DNA of 52,522 bases from Nostoc sp. S4 (GCA_029379225.1 JAQYWR010000036.1:33132-85653); one strand, 5' to 3'; shown: positions 33,641-43,173, numbered from the stretch's first letter. Program-made: numbers and translations. The notes: generated from the sequence alone by a model not told the origin.

Positions 33641-36340
33641 ATGAAACTAGCTCTATCTGAGTTCCAGCAATTGGAAACAAAATACTCTCGATTTTTCTCA
33701 CTTTCTATAGACTTACTGTGTATTGCTAATTTTGATGGTTATTTTAAGTATTTAAATCCAGGATGGACAAAAACACTAGGTTGGTCAACTGAGGAATTAC
33801 TCGCTAAACCCTTTATCGAATTTGTTCACCCTGAAGACCGTGAATCAACTATTGAAGTAGCTCAAAAAATTACGCAATCTGTAGATGCAATTGCCTTTGA
33901 AAACCGTTACCTTTGTCAGGATGGTAGCTATAAATGGCTGTCATGGAATGCAACGGGCTTCATCGAAGAAAAATTGATTTATGCAGTAGCTCGTGATATT
34001 ACTCTCAATAAAGAGAACGAAATCGCGCTCCAAAGAACTATCAGAGAATTAGAAGCTTTTAAATTTGCCTTGAATGCTCATTCACTGGTAGCTATTACTG
34101 ATAAAAGAGGTAGAATAAGTTATGCTAATGACCAATTTTGTAAAGTTTCTAAATATTCTAGAGAAGAACTTTTAGGACAAGACCATCGAATTATTAATTC
34201 TGGTTATCACACAAAGGAATTCTTTGAGAATTTGTGGAAAACTATTAGCAAAGGCCAAATTTGGAAGGGAGAAATCAAGAATAAAGCCAAAGATGGAACT
34301 TTTTATTGGGTGGATACTTTAATTACCCCAATGTTAGACTGCGATGGAAAACCTTATCAATATGTAGCAATTCGTACCGATATTACAGAGCGGAAGCTTT
34401 CGGAGTTAGCTTTATTGGAGCGATCGCGCTTATCACTTTTAAGTGCAGAAGTCAGTTTAGCATTATCTCAAAGTGGTACGCTAGCAGAAATTTTACAAAA
34501 CTGTACAAATACTATTTCACAATATTTGAAAATCGCTTTTGTTTGTATCTGGACTTTTGAGCGACAGACAAACCAGCTAGAATTACAAGCTGGCGTTCAT
34601 TGCACAGATGTTACTTGTAGTGCTTTGAGCAATAGCCAAGATTTTCCAAATCACATGGTTTTAGCCAATAATATTGTTGGCTTAATGACTCAAAACCATC
34701 AAACGATTTTCAATCAAGAATTTACAATTGAACCTTCAGAATTACTACTCAATTCTCCATTCTCACTTTTTCGCTTTTCTGCCTATCCTTTAATAGTAGA
34801 GCAGCAATTAATCGGGATAATCGCTTTATTTAGCCAAGAATTATTTAGCGAACCAACTCATAACTTGTTAAATTGGATTGCGAATAATATTGCTGTAGCT
34901 ATTGACCGAATTTGGGCTAGAGAAGAACTTCTCAGCCGTCGGGAAGCATTATTACTGCGTTTAGCTAGTCAAATCCGTAGTTCTCTTGACTTAGATATCA
35001 TTCTTGAAACTGCTGTTAATGAAATTCGCAGCTTCTTACAAATTGACCGTTGTTACTTTATTTCTTATTCACCGCACCCATCCCAGCCAAGCCTGAATAT
35101 CACCTCTGAAGCACGAAACCCCAACTACCCTAACTTACCTACGATGTTAGGTACTATTCCACCGCAAGAAAGCGCTTATTTGACTAAAATACTTCTTTCT
35201 CAAGAGCTAATTTGCATCGATGATGTTAATAGTAAATCGCATCTTGATGATGATATGCAAGAGCTTTTAACCGATGGTATTAAAGCTCAACTAGTGCTAC
35301 CAGTTAAGAGTAATTCTGGGGAAATTGGAGCAATTGTTTGCAGTCATTGTAGTGGCGATCGCCTTTGGAGTAACAGTGAAATTGGGTTACTACAAGCTGT
35401 TTGCGACCAACTAGCGATCGCCATCGATCATGCACAACTTTATACGCAAAGTCGTTCTGCTACTTTAGCCGCCCAAACTCAAGCCGAAAAACTCACCGCA
35501 ACTTTGTATCAGTTGCAGCAAACTCAATCTCAACTGATCCAACATGAAAAAATGTCTAGTTTGGGACAATTAGTAGCTGGAGTTGCTCATGAAATCAACA
35601 ATCCAGTGAATTTTATTCACGGTAATTTAGCTTATGCTCACGAATATTTTCAAGAGTTACTAACTCTTTTGCACCTTTATCAACAATCTTATCCCCAGCC
35701 CAAGACAGAAATTGAAGATTTTGCTGAAAAAATAGATTTAGAATTTATTACTAGCGACCTTTCTAAACTTTTGTCATCAATGAAAATGGGTACTAATCGT
35801 ATTCGTGAGATTGTTTTGGGGTTACGGAATTTTTCCCGCCACGATGAAGCTGAGAAAAAACAAGTTGATATCCATGAAGGAATTGACAATACTTTATTAA
35901 TTTTGCATTATCGCTGGAAAAATAATGGAATTGGGCTGGATATATCTATTGTTAAACAATATGGTGATTTGCCCTTAATTGACTGCTATGTGGGACAGCT
36001 TAATCAAGTATTTATGAACATTTTGACTAATGCGATCGATGCATTAGAAGAATCTCAATCAAATAGAAAAACAACAGAAAAACCGCAGATTGTAATTCGG
36101 ACGGAAATTTTAGACAATAACTTTGTTGTGATTCGGATTATCGATAATGGAGCCGGAATTGCAGAAGAAGTCAGAACGCGGTTATTCGATCCATTTTTCA
36201 CAACAAAACCTGTCGGTAAAGGAACAGGGCTAGGATTGTCAATCAGCTATCAAATTGTAGTAGAAAAACATGGTGGAATTCTCAAGTGTACATCAGAACC
36301 GGGACAAGGTACAGAATTTTGGATTCAAATTCCAATTTAA
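33641..36340 (+). CDS. Multi-sensor histidine kinase (PAS-PAS-GAF-GAF)
   Basis: 899 aa, soluble, no membrane segments. Order: PAS 1 (LDLLCIANFDGYFKYLNPGW, residues about 20-120), PAS 2 with PAC (VAITDKRGRISYANDQF, 150-270), GAF 1 (270-430), GAF 2 (445-605), coiled coil, HisKA with H650 in GVAHEINNPVNF, HATPase with N-box NILTNAIDAL, G1 IDNGAGIAEE and G2 GKGTGLGLSI. The HEINNP H-box is the type of orphan multi-sensor kinases. GAF 2 contains IVCSHCSGDRLW but no clear cyanobacteriochrome Cys-His; light sensing is not supported. No response regulator gene is adjacent. Confidence 0.93.
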   Translation: MKLALSEFQQLETKYSRFFSLSIDLLCIANFDGYFKYLNPGWTKTLGWSTEELLAKPFIEFVHPEDRESTIEVAQKITQSVDAIAFENRYLCQDGSYKWLSWNATGFIEEKLIYAVARDITLNKENEIALQRTIRELEAFKFALNAHSLVAITDKRGRISYANDQFCKVSKYSREELLGQDHRIINSGYHTKEFFENLWKTISKGQIWKGEIKNKAKDGTFYWVDTLITPMLDCDGKPYQYVAIRTDITERKLSELALLERSRLSLLSAEVSLALSQSGTLAEILQNCTNTISQYLKIAFVCIWTFERQTNQLELQAGVHCTDVTCSALSNSQDFPNHMVLANNIVGLMTQNHQTIFNQEFTIEPSELLLNSPFSLFRFSAYPLIVEQQLIGIIALFSQELFSEPTHNLLNWIANNIAVAIDRIWAREELLSRREALLLRLASQIRSSLDLDIILETAVNEIRSFLQIDRCYFISYSPHPSQPSLNITSEARNPNYPNLPTMLGTIPPQESAYLTKILLSQELICIDDVNSKSHLDDDMQELLTDGIKAQLVLPVKSNSGEIGAIVCSHCSGDRLWSNSEIGLLQAVCDQLAIAIDHAQLYTQSRSATLAAQTQAEKLTATLYQLQQTQSQLIQHEKMSSLGQLVAGVAHEINNPVNFIHGNLAYAHEYFQELLTLLHLYQQSYPQPKTEIEDFAEKIDLEFITSDLSKLLSSMKMGTNRIREIVLGLRNFSRHDEAEKKQVDIHEGIDNTLLILHYRWKNNGIGLDISIVKQYGDLPLIDCYVGQLNQVFMNILTNAIDALEESQSNRKTTEKPQIVIRTEILDNNFVVIRIIDNGAGIAEEVRTRLFDPFFTTKPVGKGTGLGLSISYQIVVEKHGGILKCTSEPGQGTEFWIQIPI

Positions 36341-36424
36341 AACGAACTGGGGAGCTTTTTAAGACTCCGCTCCTCAATTCACTAATTTTATTGTATGTAG
36401 GAATTACAAATTCCTAACTTCTAA

Positions 36425-37696
36425 TTATTTACTACTTTGTACTTTAGCCTTAATTAACCAGTCAGCATCCTGAGCGCAAATTTCCCAACCAGAGGAATCT
36501 CCTAAGCGGTCTAGCGCCAATAAACAAGCATATTTCAAATCCCAAATTCGCGAATTTAGGCAAATTTTGAGTTCGGGAATTGCTTGGGGATTACCCAATT
36601 CACCAAGAGCGATCGCACAAGCACCGCGAGATTTCTGAAATTGGGGTTCGCGATTGTGCAAATTTTCTATTAACAAATCATAAGCAGGAGCATATTTTAG
36701 CCAGCCCAAAAGTTTCATCACATGATAGTGACCGCCATAATCGTTATATGCTTTATCTGCATAAGTTGCTAAAAGTGCTGCTGGCGCTTCCTGGGGATAA
36801 ATATCTAGTAAGGTTTTTGTTGCTAAATAGCATCGCCCAAAATCAGTTTGATAGAGTTCTTCAATCACAAAATTCAATACAGGCGTCACATCGTATTCAT
36901 GTACTAAATCAATGTCGCTGGGGCGATCGTCCAATACTTGTTCTAAGTAAGGTTGAACTTCTGCAAACGTAATTTCACCGGATGGGACACCAGCATCTAA
37001 AAGCATCCGCAATGCTCGCAATCGGAACACCAAAGATACAGGACAACGGGCGATTTCTGGGATGGCTTTGTAATAGCGCGAATCAATTAAATCTTGAATA
37101 CATCCGCGTCGTGCATTCACATTCGGACTCTGCAATAACGCCATTACCTCAGTTATTTGGGAATAGTCACCCGTAAACCGACAAACTGTAGCGATCGCAG
37201 CACTACGAGTAGGTTCGTCCTCAACTTGCGTGAATTTACGCACACGTTCTAAGGATGGTTGATAATTAGCATGAGCTAAGGTATGAATAATTACCCGATA
37301 AATTTGACCTGGTTTATCAAGTAATTGTGCCACTTCTTCTAAAATTTTCGGGTCTTTAGTCCCGATTTCACCAATTGCCCAAACAGTATTTTCGACAGTA
37401 TAAATATCATCATCTCGAAGGCACTGGCGAATTACAGGTAAAGCTGATTCGGCCTGCAATCGTCCGAGACTTTCCACAGCCTTGCGTCGGACAATGCGGT
37501 GGTCTAAATCAGCCGGGTTACTGGTTTCAATCGCCCGCACCAAAGCTGCGATTGATTGTTCTGTGGGGAAATTAATTAAATGCGAAACCGCAATGTATTT
37601 ATCAGAAGCGTCTTCGAGTTGTTCTAAAGGTGTATCGATAATGGCGATCGCCTGTTCTTCAGTTAGCCCAAAAATGTTAAAAAACCGTTTATCCAT
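36425..37696 (-). CDS. cpeY: CpeY, phycoerythrobilin lyase (HEAT repeat)
   Basis: 423 aa, the length of CpeY. It starts MDKRFFNIFGLTEEQAIAII and has the E/F-type lyase repeats VVRRKAVESLGRLQ-like segment (here RIVRRKAVESLGRLQ), DIYTVENTVWAIGEIG and GACAIALGELGNPQAIPEL. CpeY attaches phycoerythrobilin to Cys-82 of the alpha subunit, helped by CpeZ. The cpeA target site is in the same window, but cpeY lies 26 kb from cpeBA and is not joined to cpeZ. It converges with the preceding kinase (85 nt). The CpcE/PecE family is a less likely alternative because these are shorter and paired with F subunits. Confidence 0.85.
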   Translation of the reverse strand: MDKRFFNIFGLTEEQAIAIIDTPLEQLEDASDKYIAVSHLINFPTEQSIAALVRAIETSNPADLDHRIVRRKAVESLGRLQAESALPVIRQCLRDDDIYTVENTVWAIGEIGTKDPKILEEVAQLLDKPGQIYRVIIHTLAHANYQPSLERVRKFTQVEDEPTRSAAIATVCRFTGDYSQITEVMALLQSPNVNARRGCIQDLIDSRYYKAIPEIARCPVSLVFRLRALRMLLDAGVPSGEITFAEVQPYLEQVLDDRPSDIDLVHEYDVTPVLNFVIEELYQTDFGRCYLATKTLLDIYPQEAPAALLATYADKAYNDYGGHYHVMKLLGWLKYAPAYDLLIENLHNREPQFQKSRGACAIALGELGNPQAIPELKICLNSRIWDLKYACLLALDRLGDSSGWEICAQDADWLIKAKVQSSK

Positions 37697-38180
37697 TGAT
37701 TTATTAATTGTTGAGGATAATTATCACGTTTACTATCGTAATATGATTGAAACTCAACAAATATGTCGGGTTCTCACACGGTCAGCCCAACCTACAAAAA
37801 AACACCAAACATATTACTAGGGATACCACTTTTTTGGGAAATGGTAATTCTATGTTTATACGTTCAGAAATCGAAATAAAGATTTATGTTGTAAAAGGGA
37901 CTAAGGGCTGGGGATTAGGTATTGGGGATTGGGTTAAAAATCGCAAAATTATCGACTTGGAGCTTTTACCCACCACCAAATTTAAAAAAAACTTTTTTTC
38001 ATTACCCAGTCCCCAGTACCCAATTTTAGAGCGGCATTCCTCGCTAACGCCACGACCGGTTTAAATAATAGTTTTATGCTATTGGTTGAAAGTAAATTTA
38101 GAAATTCAATTAATTCAACTAAAAATTTTAATCATACAATTGCCCAAAAATGGCTAGAATCCTTTTAAGACAAGAATTCA
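37697..38180. other. Gap between cpeY and the tRNA-derived insert
   Basis: 484 bases without a supported gene. A GGGATTAGG/GGGGATTGGG stretch near 37905-37935 and a CCCAGTCCCCAGTACCCAAT stretch near 38003-38022 form a dispersed-repeat pair. Presumably contains the cpeY promoter near its left end. Confidence 0.5.
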
Positions 38181-38225
38181 ACGGAGAGATAGGGATTTGA
38201 ATCCTAGAATACGTTTCCGCATTAC
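38181..38225 (-). repeat. Displaced 3' end of tRNA-Ser, putative attachment site
   Basis: 44 of 45 bases match 41936-41980. It covers the variable arm, T arm and 3' acceptor strand of the tRNA-Ser, and stops after GCATTAC on the plus strand, so it cannot make a tRNA. The single mismatch (T at 38202, C at 41957) falls in the T-arm part. Confidence 0.9.
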
Positions 38226-38456
38226 CTCAACATGAGCTTGAATCATCAACCAGACTAAAAATGCAAATTTATCTCCGTCATAGCCGGAATTAACCACACA
38301 AGCTGAATAAGAAAATAGCTGTTTCGCCCTCACATCCATTGAATTGTTAGTCCGCCGTTCAGTTTTACCACGCCGTTTTTGCTTACGCTCAACGCGGCAG
38401 AACAAAAAGCGAGCAACTTTGTATTAGTCCTTTGCACCAATAAACCTGTCCAATTC

Positions 38457-39383
38457 TTATTTTCCTAAATTGCTACGCAGCTTGGCGATGTCACGATGCG
38501 GGGGAATACCAAATAGTTTTTTGTATTCCCGGCTGAAATAAGACGGGTCATCGTAACCGACGCGAAAGCTGGCGCTTGCCACGTCCATGTTTTCGCCGAA
38601 CATCAGACGGCGTGCTTCCTGAAGTCGTATTTGTTTCTGGAACTGCAAAGGACTCATCGCCGTAACGGACTTAAAATGTTGGTGAAAGCCTGACACGCTC
38701 ATACCAAGTGAGCGGGCTGTATCTTCGATTTTCATCGGCTGATCGATGTTCTCGCGGATTTGCCTGACCACCCTAGAGATGCGCTGCGCGTCGCCTTCCG
38801 TAGTGATAAGCTGGCTGAGCCGCGCGCTCTGTTTTCCTTTTAAAAGCCGATAGACGATCTCGCGGATAATAAGCGGTGCGAGAAACTTCATTTCGTCCGG
38901 CGTGTCAAACAGTTTCACCAATTTGACGACCGCTTCCAGCAAATCGGCATCAACCGGGCTAACATCCATTGCCTTGACTCCGGTGCCGCTTTTTTTAGTT
39001 TCAATGCCGCATTCAATCATCACCGCAGCCACAAGTGTCGGGTCGAGGTCTATCCGAAGATTCAAATAAGGTTTTTCTTCAGAGGCTTCAACGACATTAC
39101 TCATAATCGGCAGATCGAGCGTCGAGATTAAGTAATGACCGGAATCGTAGTGAAATAATTCATCGTTCAAAAGGACATCTTTGCTGCCCTGCGCGATGAC
39201 GCAGAAGGCAGGCTTTAATACGGATACCTCACTCTCGGTCGGTTTCGACGATTGATATATAAAGATGCCCGGAAACACTTCCAAAAGGCTATTTTCGGGA
39301 GCGAGACGAATCATTCTTTCGATCAGCTCTTCCCGGTTGATCTGCATCTTTCGCTTTTCAAATTCTGCTTCTCTTTGGTTCAT
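38457..39383 (-). CDS. AraC-family transcriptional regulator
   Basis: 308 aa. An N-terminal AraC_N-type domain (AFCVIAQGSKDVLLNDELF, residues about 40-180) is followed by two helix-turn-helix motifs in the C-terminal AraC/XylS domain (KIEDTARSLGMSVSGFHQHF and VASASFRVGYDDPSYFSREY, residues 215-300). The layout resembles regulators of aldehyde-reductase genes such as YqhC. It is divergent from the SDR gene with a 174-bp intergenic region, the classic position for control of that gene. Its codons look richer in GC at third positions than in the flanking genes and it has no HIP1 site, in line with acquisition from outside. Confidence 0.9.
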   Translation of the reverse strand: MNQREAEFEKRKMQINREELIERMIRLAPENSLLEVFPGIFIYQSSKPTESEVSVLKPAFCVIAQGSKDVLLNDELFHYDSGHYLISTLDLPIMSNVVEASEEKPYLNLRIDLDPTLVAAVMIECGIETKKSGTGVKAMDVSPVDADLLEAVVKLVKLFDTPDEMKFLAPLIIREIVYRLLKGKQSARLSQLITTEGDAQRISRVVRQIRENIDQPMKIEDTARSLGMSVSGFHQHFKSVTAMSPLQFQKQIRLQEARRLMFGENMDVASASFRVGYDDPSYFSREYKKLFGIPPHRDIAKLRSNLGK

Positions 39384-39557
39384 AAATTTATCTTAATGCT
39401 TTGTTTCTCTTCAGTACCTCGCGCGGCAGATTTTTGGAGAATTGTCCGGTTTTTTTAGATGAACCTCCTCACGCTATCCGTTTTCACGCCCGTATATTGA
39501 ACTTATAAACAAATAGACCGGAAGAAAAACAGTCATAAACTAGAGGATCTAAAGATT

Positions 39558-40328
39558 ATGGAAACGAAAGAAAATAAATTATTTAAAGATAAGGTTGCCT
39601 TTATCACTGGCGGCGGAACAGGTATTGGCTTGGCTACTGCTCTGGCATTTGCAAAGGAAGGTGCCAGCGTGTGCGTTGTCGGTTTGTCCGAGAAAGATAT
39701 TCAAGAAGCTGTAAATTGTATCAAACAGGAAGGCACAGAAGCGATTGCCGTCAAATGCGATGTTCAGCGAGCAGAAGATGTCAAAGCCGCACTCGACCAA
39801 ACCATTAAAACGTATGGCAGGCTGGATTACGCTTTCAACAATGCCGGTGTCGAACAGGCGCAAATTGCATTGGCTGATATTACCGAGGAAGAATTCGATC
39901 GCCAGATGAACATCAACCTGAAAGGTGTTTTTCTTGGCATGAAGTATCAAATTCCTCTGATCCTCAAAAGCGGTGGTGGTGCGATTGTCAACACATCTTC
40001 CGGTGCAGGAGTCAAAGGATTTAAAGGACAGGCAGCTTATACAGCAGTGAAGCATGGAGTCATTGGTTTGACCCGCTCAGCAGCTTTGGATTATGCAACA
40101 GACAATATCAGAATTAATGTCGTGGCTCCGGGCATGATTGATACGCCGATGATGGATCGATTCACGGGCGGAACGGAACAAGGGCGCAAAGGAGCTATTT
40201 CTCAGGAACCGATAGGCAGAATGGGAACACCGGAAGAGATTGCCAATGCTGTCATCTGGCTATGCTCGGATGCTTCATCTTTTGTGACAGGTCACGCGCT
40301 AGTAGCTGACGGCGGACAAACGGTATAA
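39558..40328 (+). CDS. Short-chain dehydrogenase/reductase (classical SDR)
   Basis: 256 aa, the classical length. NAD(P)-binding TGGGTGIG at residues 17-24, NNAG at about 93-96, catalytic Ser in NTSSGAG, Tyr-Lys in AAYTAVKHG, and the C-terminal VTGHALVADGGQTV. The family oxidises or reduces alcohols, sugars or aldehydes; the substrate cannot be told. AGAGGA about ten bases before the ATG supports the start. The regulator upstream is divergent. The gene lies within the tRNA-Ser-bounded insert and is intact. Confidence 0.93.
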   Translation: METKENKLFKDKVAFITGGGTGIGLATALAFAKEGASVCVVGLSEKDIQEAVNCIKQEGTEAIAVKCDVQRAEDVKAALDQTIKTYGRLDYAFNNAGVEQAQIALADITEEEFDRQMNINLKGVFLGMKYQIPLILKSGGGAIVNTSSGAGVKGFKGQAAYTAVKHGVIGLTRSAALDYATDNIRINVVAPGMIDTPMMDRFTGGTEQGRKGAISQEPIGRMGTPEEIANAVIWLCSDASSFVTGHALVADGGQTV

Positions 40329-40441
40329 AGATTTGGGAAAAGCGTTTTTACTACCAGAGCTTTCTAAAACTTTTAGCAGCATTGTTGCCATTGCTTACAT
40401 TCAGAAAACAAGCAATCAATGCAGATATAGGAGTCAGCAAA

Positions 40442-41523
40442 ATGAAGATGAAATATATATTAATTTTAGCGATGATGACTCTTACGATCGGCGGGCAGGC
40501 TTACACACAAACACCACAAAAAGAACAATCAAAAAAACAGCATCAATGGAACAAATAACATCAAAGGGATATACAACTTTTCAGGTAAGCGACAACATTA
40601 CGATGTATAAGGTTACTTTTAAAAACCAATACAAAATGGATGTTGCAGGACATCTATTTATTCCCAAAAATTCAGATCGAAGTAAAAAAATTCAGCGATC
40701 GTTGTTGGGCATCCTATGGGAGCGGTAAAAGAACAAAGTGCCAATGTGTATGCTGCAAATATGGCTGAACGAGGGTTTGTGACTTTATCTGTTGACTTGT
40801 CTTTTTGGGGAGAGAGTGAGGGCGAACCACGCAATGCTGTTGCACCTGATATTTATTCTGAAGATTTACAGTGCAGCAGTTGACTTTCTTGGCACCCGTC
40901 CATTTGTTGACAGAAACCGAATTGGAATAATTGGAATTTGTGGTAGCGGAAGCTTTGCTATCAGTGCCGCTAAGATTGATCCGCGAATCAAAGCGATCGC
41001 AACTGTCAGCATGTACGATATGGGAGCAGCCAACCGAAATGCACTTAACCATTCACTCACCCTTGAACAGAGAAAGAAAATCCAGTCGGAGGCTGCAAAG
41101 CAACGCTATGTGGAGTTTACCGATGGTGAAACCAAATACACAAGTGGGGTTGCACATAAGTTAGATGAAAACACAAACCCCATCCAGCGTGAGTTTTATG
41201 ATTTCTACCGTACACCAAGAGGTGAATACACTCCAAAAGGAGGGTCGCCGGAACTCACAACGCACCCAACGTTAAGCAGTAACGTTAAGTTTATGAATTT
41301 TTATCCGTTTAATGACATAGAAACGATTTCCCCTCGTCCTATGCTTTTGATCGCGGGTGATAAGGCTCACTCAAGAGAGTTTAGTGAGGATGCTTACAAA
41401 CGTGCAGCCGAACCCAAAGAATTGTATATCGTTCCTTCTTCAGGACACGTTGATTTATATGACACAGTTGAGTTAATTCCCTTTGACAAACTCACGTCAT
41501 TTTTCACCGAACATTTAAAGTAA
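40442..41523 (+). pseudogene. Frameshifted dienelactone-hydrolase-like exported protein
   Basis: AGGAG at 40429-40433 and ATG at 40442 open a reading frame with a signal peptide (MKMKYILILAMMTLTIGGQA). It shifts at the A7 run 40531-40537, again near 40692-40697, and a third time at the TTT run 40865-40867. The reassembled protein reads MEQITSKGYTTFQV, AIVVGHPMGAVKEQSANVYA, FVTLSVDLSFWGESEG, YSAAVDFLGTRPFVDRNRIG and GICGSGSFAISAAKIDP, with a Cys nucleophile in GxCxG, His in SSGHVDLYD, and Asp in IAGDKAHS. The complete fold was present before it broke. Sequencing error in homopolymers is the alternative for two of the three shifts. Confidence 0.85.
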
Positions 41524-41558
41524 CGTTCGTTTGGGATAAGAACCGAAGAATTATTGAA

Positions 41559-41595
41559 GAAACCGTCGTTTGAGATCCAACGACGGTTTCTTTTC
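41559..41595 (+). terminator. Rho-independent terminator at the end of the insert
   Basis: GAAACCGTCGTT (41559-41570), loop TGAGATCC, AACGACGGTTTC (41579-41590) and TTTT: a perfect 12-bp stem with a T-run, 35 nt after the hydrolase stop. Confidence 0.92.
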
Positions 41596-41936
41596 AAGTA
41601 ATTTCAACAATAATTGAAACAAATCTTTGTCACAATGATTGAATTCGTAACTCATATTTGATTATGTAACGAATTCAAATGAAGTGCATCAGGTGACTGG
41701 AAGGTACGTTCCATTTTTACATAGCTGTAAATAAGCGTAATAGTGAAATTAGTTAGAGTATTGCTTGAAGTAAATGAGGTAAGTAAGATATAAACTATGT
41801 GTGCCTTCATTACATAAGTGTATCATCTTATATGAAGGAAAAACTATAAATTAAACCTATTAAACCAATTCAAATAGAAACCTTATTGATTGAACTGCTT
41901 TATAATGCCTAGAATGCTTGTACGATGAGAGTTGAA

Positions 41937-42023
41937 CGGAGAGATAGGGATTTGAACCCTAGAATACGTTTCCGCATTACAGCATTTCCAGTGCTGCGCC
42001 TTAAACCACTCGGCCATCTCTCC
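41937..42023 (-). tRNA. trnS: tRNA-Ser(GGA)
   Basis: On the minus strand the 87 bases fold as a class II tRNA. The acceptor is GGAGAGA paired with TCTCTCC, then discriminator G. D arm GGCCGAGTGGTTTAAGGC, anticodon stem CAGCA-TGCTG with loop CTGGAAA (anticodon GGA), long variable arm, and T arm with GGGTTCAAATCCC. CCA is not encoded. It reads UCC and UCU codons. Its 3' part is duplicated at 38181-38225, which makes this gene the probable integration site of the adjacent insert. Confidence 0.96.
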
Positions 42024-42124
42024 AGATGTCACAATTTACAACTATAGTATAAAGTTCCTAAAAATGCAAAGATAAAAAGATTTTAAGTTAATCTCAAAGT
42101 TCAAGTCTCACAAACCAAATCCAG

Positions 42125-42493
42125 ATGTCCCGTAGATATACAATTCGAGTTCGCGATCGCGCCACTGGCAAAACATACACCCTACAAGTGCCAGAAGACC
42201 GCTACATCCTGCACACTGCCGAAAAACAAGGGGTGGAACTGCCGTTTTCCTGCCGTAATGGGGCTTGTACTACTTGTGCTGTAAGAGTGTTGTCCGGAGA
42301 AATTTACCAACCAGAGGCGATCGGCTTGTCGCCAGAGTTACGTCGTCAAGGTTATGCCTTGTTGTGTGTGAGTTACCCCCGTTCTGACTTGGAGGTAGAA
42401 ACACAAGACGAAGATGAAGTTTATGAACTCCAATTTGGACGCTATTTTGCTAGGGGTAAAGTTAAAGCAGGTTTACCGTTAGATGAGGAATAG
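42125..42493 (+). CDS. [2Fe-2S] plant-type ferredoxin
   Basis: 122 aa. The cluster ligands are C43, C48 and C51 in FSCRNGACTTCAV and C81 in YALLCVSYP, the CX4CX2C...C pattern of plant-type ferredoxins. It has a longer C-terminus (VETQDEDEVYELQFGRYFAR) than photosynthetic PetF, as in the cyanobacterial FdxC-like group. It probably passes electrons to a specific partner rather than acting as the major PSI acceptor. The nuclease gene follows 38 nt later on the same strand. Confidence 0.9.
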   Translation: MSRRYTIRVRDRATGKTYTLQVPEDRYILHTAEKQGVELPFSCRNGACTTCAVRVLSGEIYQPEAIGLSPELRRQGYALLCVSYPRSDLEVETQDEDEVYELQFGRYFARGKVKAGLPLDEE

Positions 42494-42531
42494 GATTTTG
42501 TTCGCCCACAGGTGCAGAGGAGCAAATTAGT

Positions 42532-43074
42532 GTGTCGATACGTTTTAATGTTTGGGCAAGAAAAATAGGCATTTTAGTTTGTCTGTTACTGCTAGTGAGT
42601 TGCCAAAGTAAAAATCTGCTACCAAACAATCAGGCGCAGGTGAAGGTTGCACGGGTAGTTAGTGGGCAAAGTTTGGAAGTCTTAGGTATGGCAGAACAAC
42701 CAAATTTGATTTCCCAAGTGCGGTTAGTGGGAATTGATGCACCAGATTTGCGACAGCGACCTTGGGGCGAACAAGCAAAAGAACAGTTAGAGAATCTAAT
42801 TGATAATGCAGATTCAGTAACGCTGGAGTTTGATTTAGAAACAACAGACAAAATTGGGCGAACCCTAGCTTATGTATGGAAAAATAAAGTTTTGTTGAAT
42901 GAAGAATTAGTTAAACAAGGGAATGCATTATTTGTTGAGCGATCGCCGAACCACAAATATGACCAACGTTTAGAACGTGCCCAACAATGGGCTAGACTCA
43001 TGGGGCTAGGAATTTGGAACCCAGAAAAACCCATGCGTCTCACTCCCGCTGAGTTTCGCCGTCTGAATCTTTAA
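42532..43074 (+). CDS. Thermonuclease (SNase) domain lipoprotein
   Basis: 180 aa, GTG start supported by GAGGAG nine bases upstream. The first 24 residues are a lipoprotein signal with lipobox LVSC (Cys-24). An SNase domain follows: VRLVGIDAPDLRQRPWGEQA, TDKIGRTLAYVW and LVKQGNALFVERSP hold the conserved Asp, Arg and Glu residues of staphylococcal-nuclease catalysis. It likely degrades nucleic acids in the periplasm or at the outer membrane, for nutrition or DNA handling. Confidence 0.9.
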   Translation: MSIRFNVWARKIGILVCLLLLVSCQSKNLLPNNQAQVKVARVVSGQSLEVLGMAEQPNLISQVRLVGIDAPDLRQRPWGEQAKEQLENLIDNADSVTLEFDLETTDKIGRTLAYVWKNKVLLNEELVKQGNALFVERSPNHKYDQRLERAQQWARLMGLGIWNPEKPMRLTPAEFRRLNL

Positions 43075-43173
43075 GGATTGGAGACTGGGGACTAGGGATT
43101 AGGGACTGGGAAAGAAGTTTCCTAATACCCAATCCCCAGTACCCAATCCTCAGTACCCAATCACAAATCACAA

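Larger units (their letters stand above)
38181..41980. mobile_element. Putative genomic island at tRNA-Ser(GGA), 3.8 kb
   Basis: A 45-bp direct repeat (38181-38225 and 41936-41980, one mismatch) bounds the region. The right copy is the 3' half of the intact tRNA-Ser gene and its 3' end faces the insert; the left copy is the displaced 3' end. This is the arrangement left by tyrosine-recombinase integration into a tRNA gene. The cargo is an AraC-type regulator, a divergent SDR gene and a frameshifted hydrolase. I see no integrase, so the element is either decayed or was mobilised in trans. Confidence 0.7.

Noticed and set aside
34921..35460. Cyanobacteriochrome GAF domain in the large kinase
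   Set aside because: The second GAF has Cys residues near SHCSGDRLW but not the Cys-His chromophore motif in the usual place, so bilin binding is not supported.
38178..38405. 75-codon minus-strand ORF at the left end of the insert
   Set aside because: Its C-terminus is translated from the displaced tRNA end, and no domain is recognised. A remnant of an integrase cannot be shown.
39579..40055. 158-codon ORF antisense to the SDR gene
   Set aside because: A shadow of the coding strand; the SDR has all its motifs.
40531..40867. Programmed frameshifting of the hydrolase
   Set aside because: Three shifts at unrelated sites, without heptamer slippery sites plus pseudoknots, fit decay or sequencing error better.
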